Part shown: piece by piece, positions 26,225-26,824 of the stretch
Layout of the letters: each line of letters starts with the position of its first letter
How positions within the stretch are numbered: position 1 is the stretch's first letter
Origin: Comamonadaceae bacterium
GTDB taxonomy: Bacteria; Pseudomonadota; Gammaproteobacteria; Burkholderiales; Burkholderiaceae_C
DNA length: 26,824 bases
Assembly: GCA_947457975.1 (NCBI GenBank)
Contig: CANGYC010000002.1
Coordinates: 1-26,824, forward strand
Reading direction: 5' to 3'
Notes under the pieces: model-generated
What the model saw: only the letters and a program-made list of their open reading frames with translations
What the model was told of the DNA's origin: nothing
Databases searched by the model: none
Translations under genes and position numbers: made by a program

Positions 26225-26824
26225 TTACAGCAGGTGGGCCACGCCCGCTTGCTCGTCAGTCAGCTCTTTGAGGGTCTTGTCGATGCAAGCCTGGCTGAAG
26301 GCGTCGATCGGCAGACCCTCGACCACCTTGTACTGGCCGCCTTCGCAGGTGACCGGGAAGCCGAACATGACGTCCTTGGGAATACCGTACCAACCCTGCG
26401 AGGGAATGCCCATGGTGACCCACTTGCCGTTGGTGCCCAGGGCCCAGTCGCGCATGTGGTCGATGGCGGCGTTGGCGGCCGAGGCGGCCGACGACAGGCC
26501 GCGGGCCTCGATGATCGCCGCGCCGCGCTTGCCCACGGTGGGCAGGAACACGGTTTCGTTCCAGACCTGGTCGTTGATCATGTCCTTGACCGACTGGCCA
26601 CCGATGGTGGCAAAGCGGTAGTCGGCGTACATGGTGGGCGAGTGGTTACCCCAAACGGCCAGCTTCTCGATGTCCTTGACGGCTTTGCCAGTTTTGGCGG
26701 CGATCTGAGAGGCGGCGCGGTTGTGGTCCAGGCGCAGCATGGCGGTGAAGTTGTTCGGGTTGAGGTCGGGGGCCGACTTCATGGCGATGTAGGCGTTGGT
26801 GTTGGCAGGGTTGCCGACCACCAA
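26225..26824 (-). CDS. mdh: Malate dehydrogenase, C-terminal part (5' end outside window)
   Basis: The frame is open to the right edge, leaving the last ~199 residues. It begins in [10 protein letters not shown], where Asn contacts substrate and cofactor, followed by L-R-L-D-H-N-R-A-A (substrate Arg) and V-W-G-N-H-S-P-T with the catalytic His. The end with [11 protein letters not shown] and F-G-F-P-V is typical of the ~328-residue NAD-dependent malate dehydrogenases related to cytosolic MDH and unlike the shorter E. coli type. It oxidises malate to oxaloacetate in the citric acid cycle. It is the first visible gene of the run mdh > CitE-like > acnB. Confidence 0.95.
   Translation of the reverse strand: MVVGNPANTNAYIAMKSAPDLNPNNFTAMLRLDHNRAASQIAAKTGKAVKDIEKLAVWGNHSPTMYADYRFATIGGQSVKDMINDQVWNETVFLPTVGKRGAAIIEARGLSSAASAANAAIDHMRDWALGTNGKWVTMGIPSQGWYGIPKDVMFGFPVTCEGGQYKVVEGLPIDAFSQACIDKTLKELTDEQAGVAHLL

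Overview
The window looks like a chromosomal segment of a high-GC betaproteobacterium, most likely order Burkholderiales, family Comamonadaceae. This rests on the mix of genes (hda-HAD-pcnB-folK, murJ/rpsT/DUF3579/argD/argF, mdh-CitE-like-acnB, two orphan Bug-type periplasmic receptors, the PA2778/PA2779 pair) and on strong G/C use at third codon positions. No tRNA, rRNA, insertion sequence, integrase or CRISPR array was seen. No stretch longer than about 230 bases lacks a gene.

Left edge (1-1550): the C-terminal end of a large secreted protein of the filamentous haemagglutinin/CdiA type. It has a degenerate VENN-like pretoxin motif (DNNYL) followed by a lipase-like effector domain. Its base composition is visibly lower in GC than the rest, and no immunity gene follows it. 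It converges on folK with an 8-base gap.

1559-6221: a tightly packed minus-strand operon hda > HAD-IB phosphatase > pcnB > folK, with ATGA or longer overlaps, divergent from purM, which ends in a clear intrinsic terminator. This is housekeeping: replication control, RNA polyadenylation, folate and purine synthesis.

6241-10806: minus-strand genes for a C39-like lipoprotein peptidase with TPRs and its small membrane partner (PA2778/PA2779 families), a SirB1-type protein and the lipid II flippase MurJ. rpsT diverges from murJ and ends in a bidirectional terminator shared with the convergent DUF3579 gene.

11441-13918: arginine synthesis genes argD and argF (ATGA overlap), then a small cysteine-cluster protein.

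14006-16572: an accessory operon of a GntR/HutC regulator, a Tat-exported Bug receptor and a PDC-hydrolase-like amidohydrolase. Their arrangement suggests sensing, capture and ring opening or hydrolysis of one organic acid. An inverted repeat overlaps the regulator's start codon. A flavin monooxygenase converges on this operon and lies just downstream of acnA.

17829-26824: central carbon metabolism, with acnA (AcnA type), a second Bug receptor divergent from acnA, a secreted protein of unknown function, and a minus-strand run mdh > CitE-like lyase > acnB ending in a strong terminator. The most unusual items are the lipase-like CdiA/FHA tail without immunity gene, the GntR-Bug-amidohydrolase operon, and the CitE-like gene inside the mdh-acnB run.
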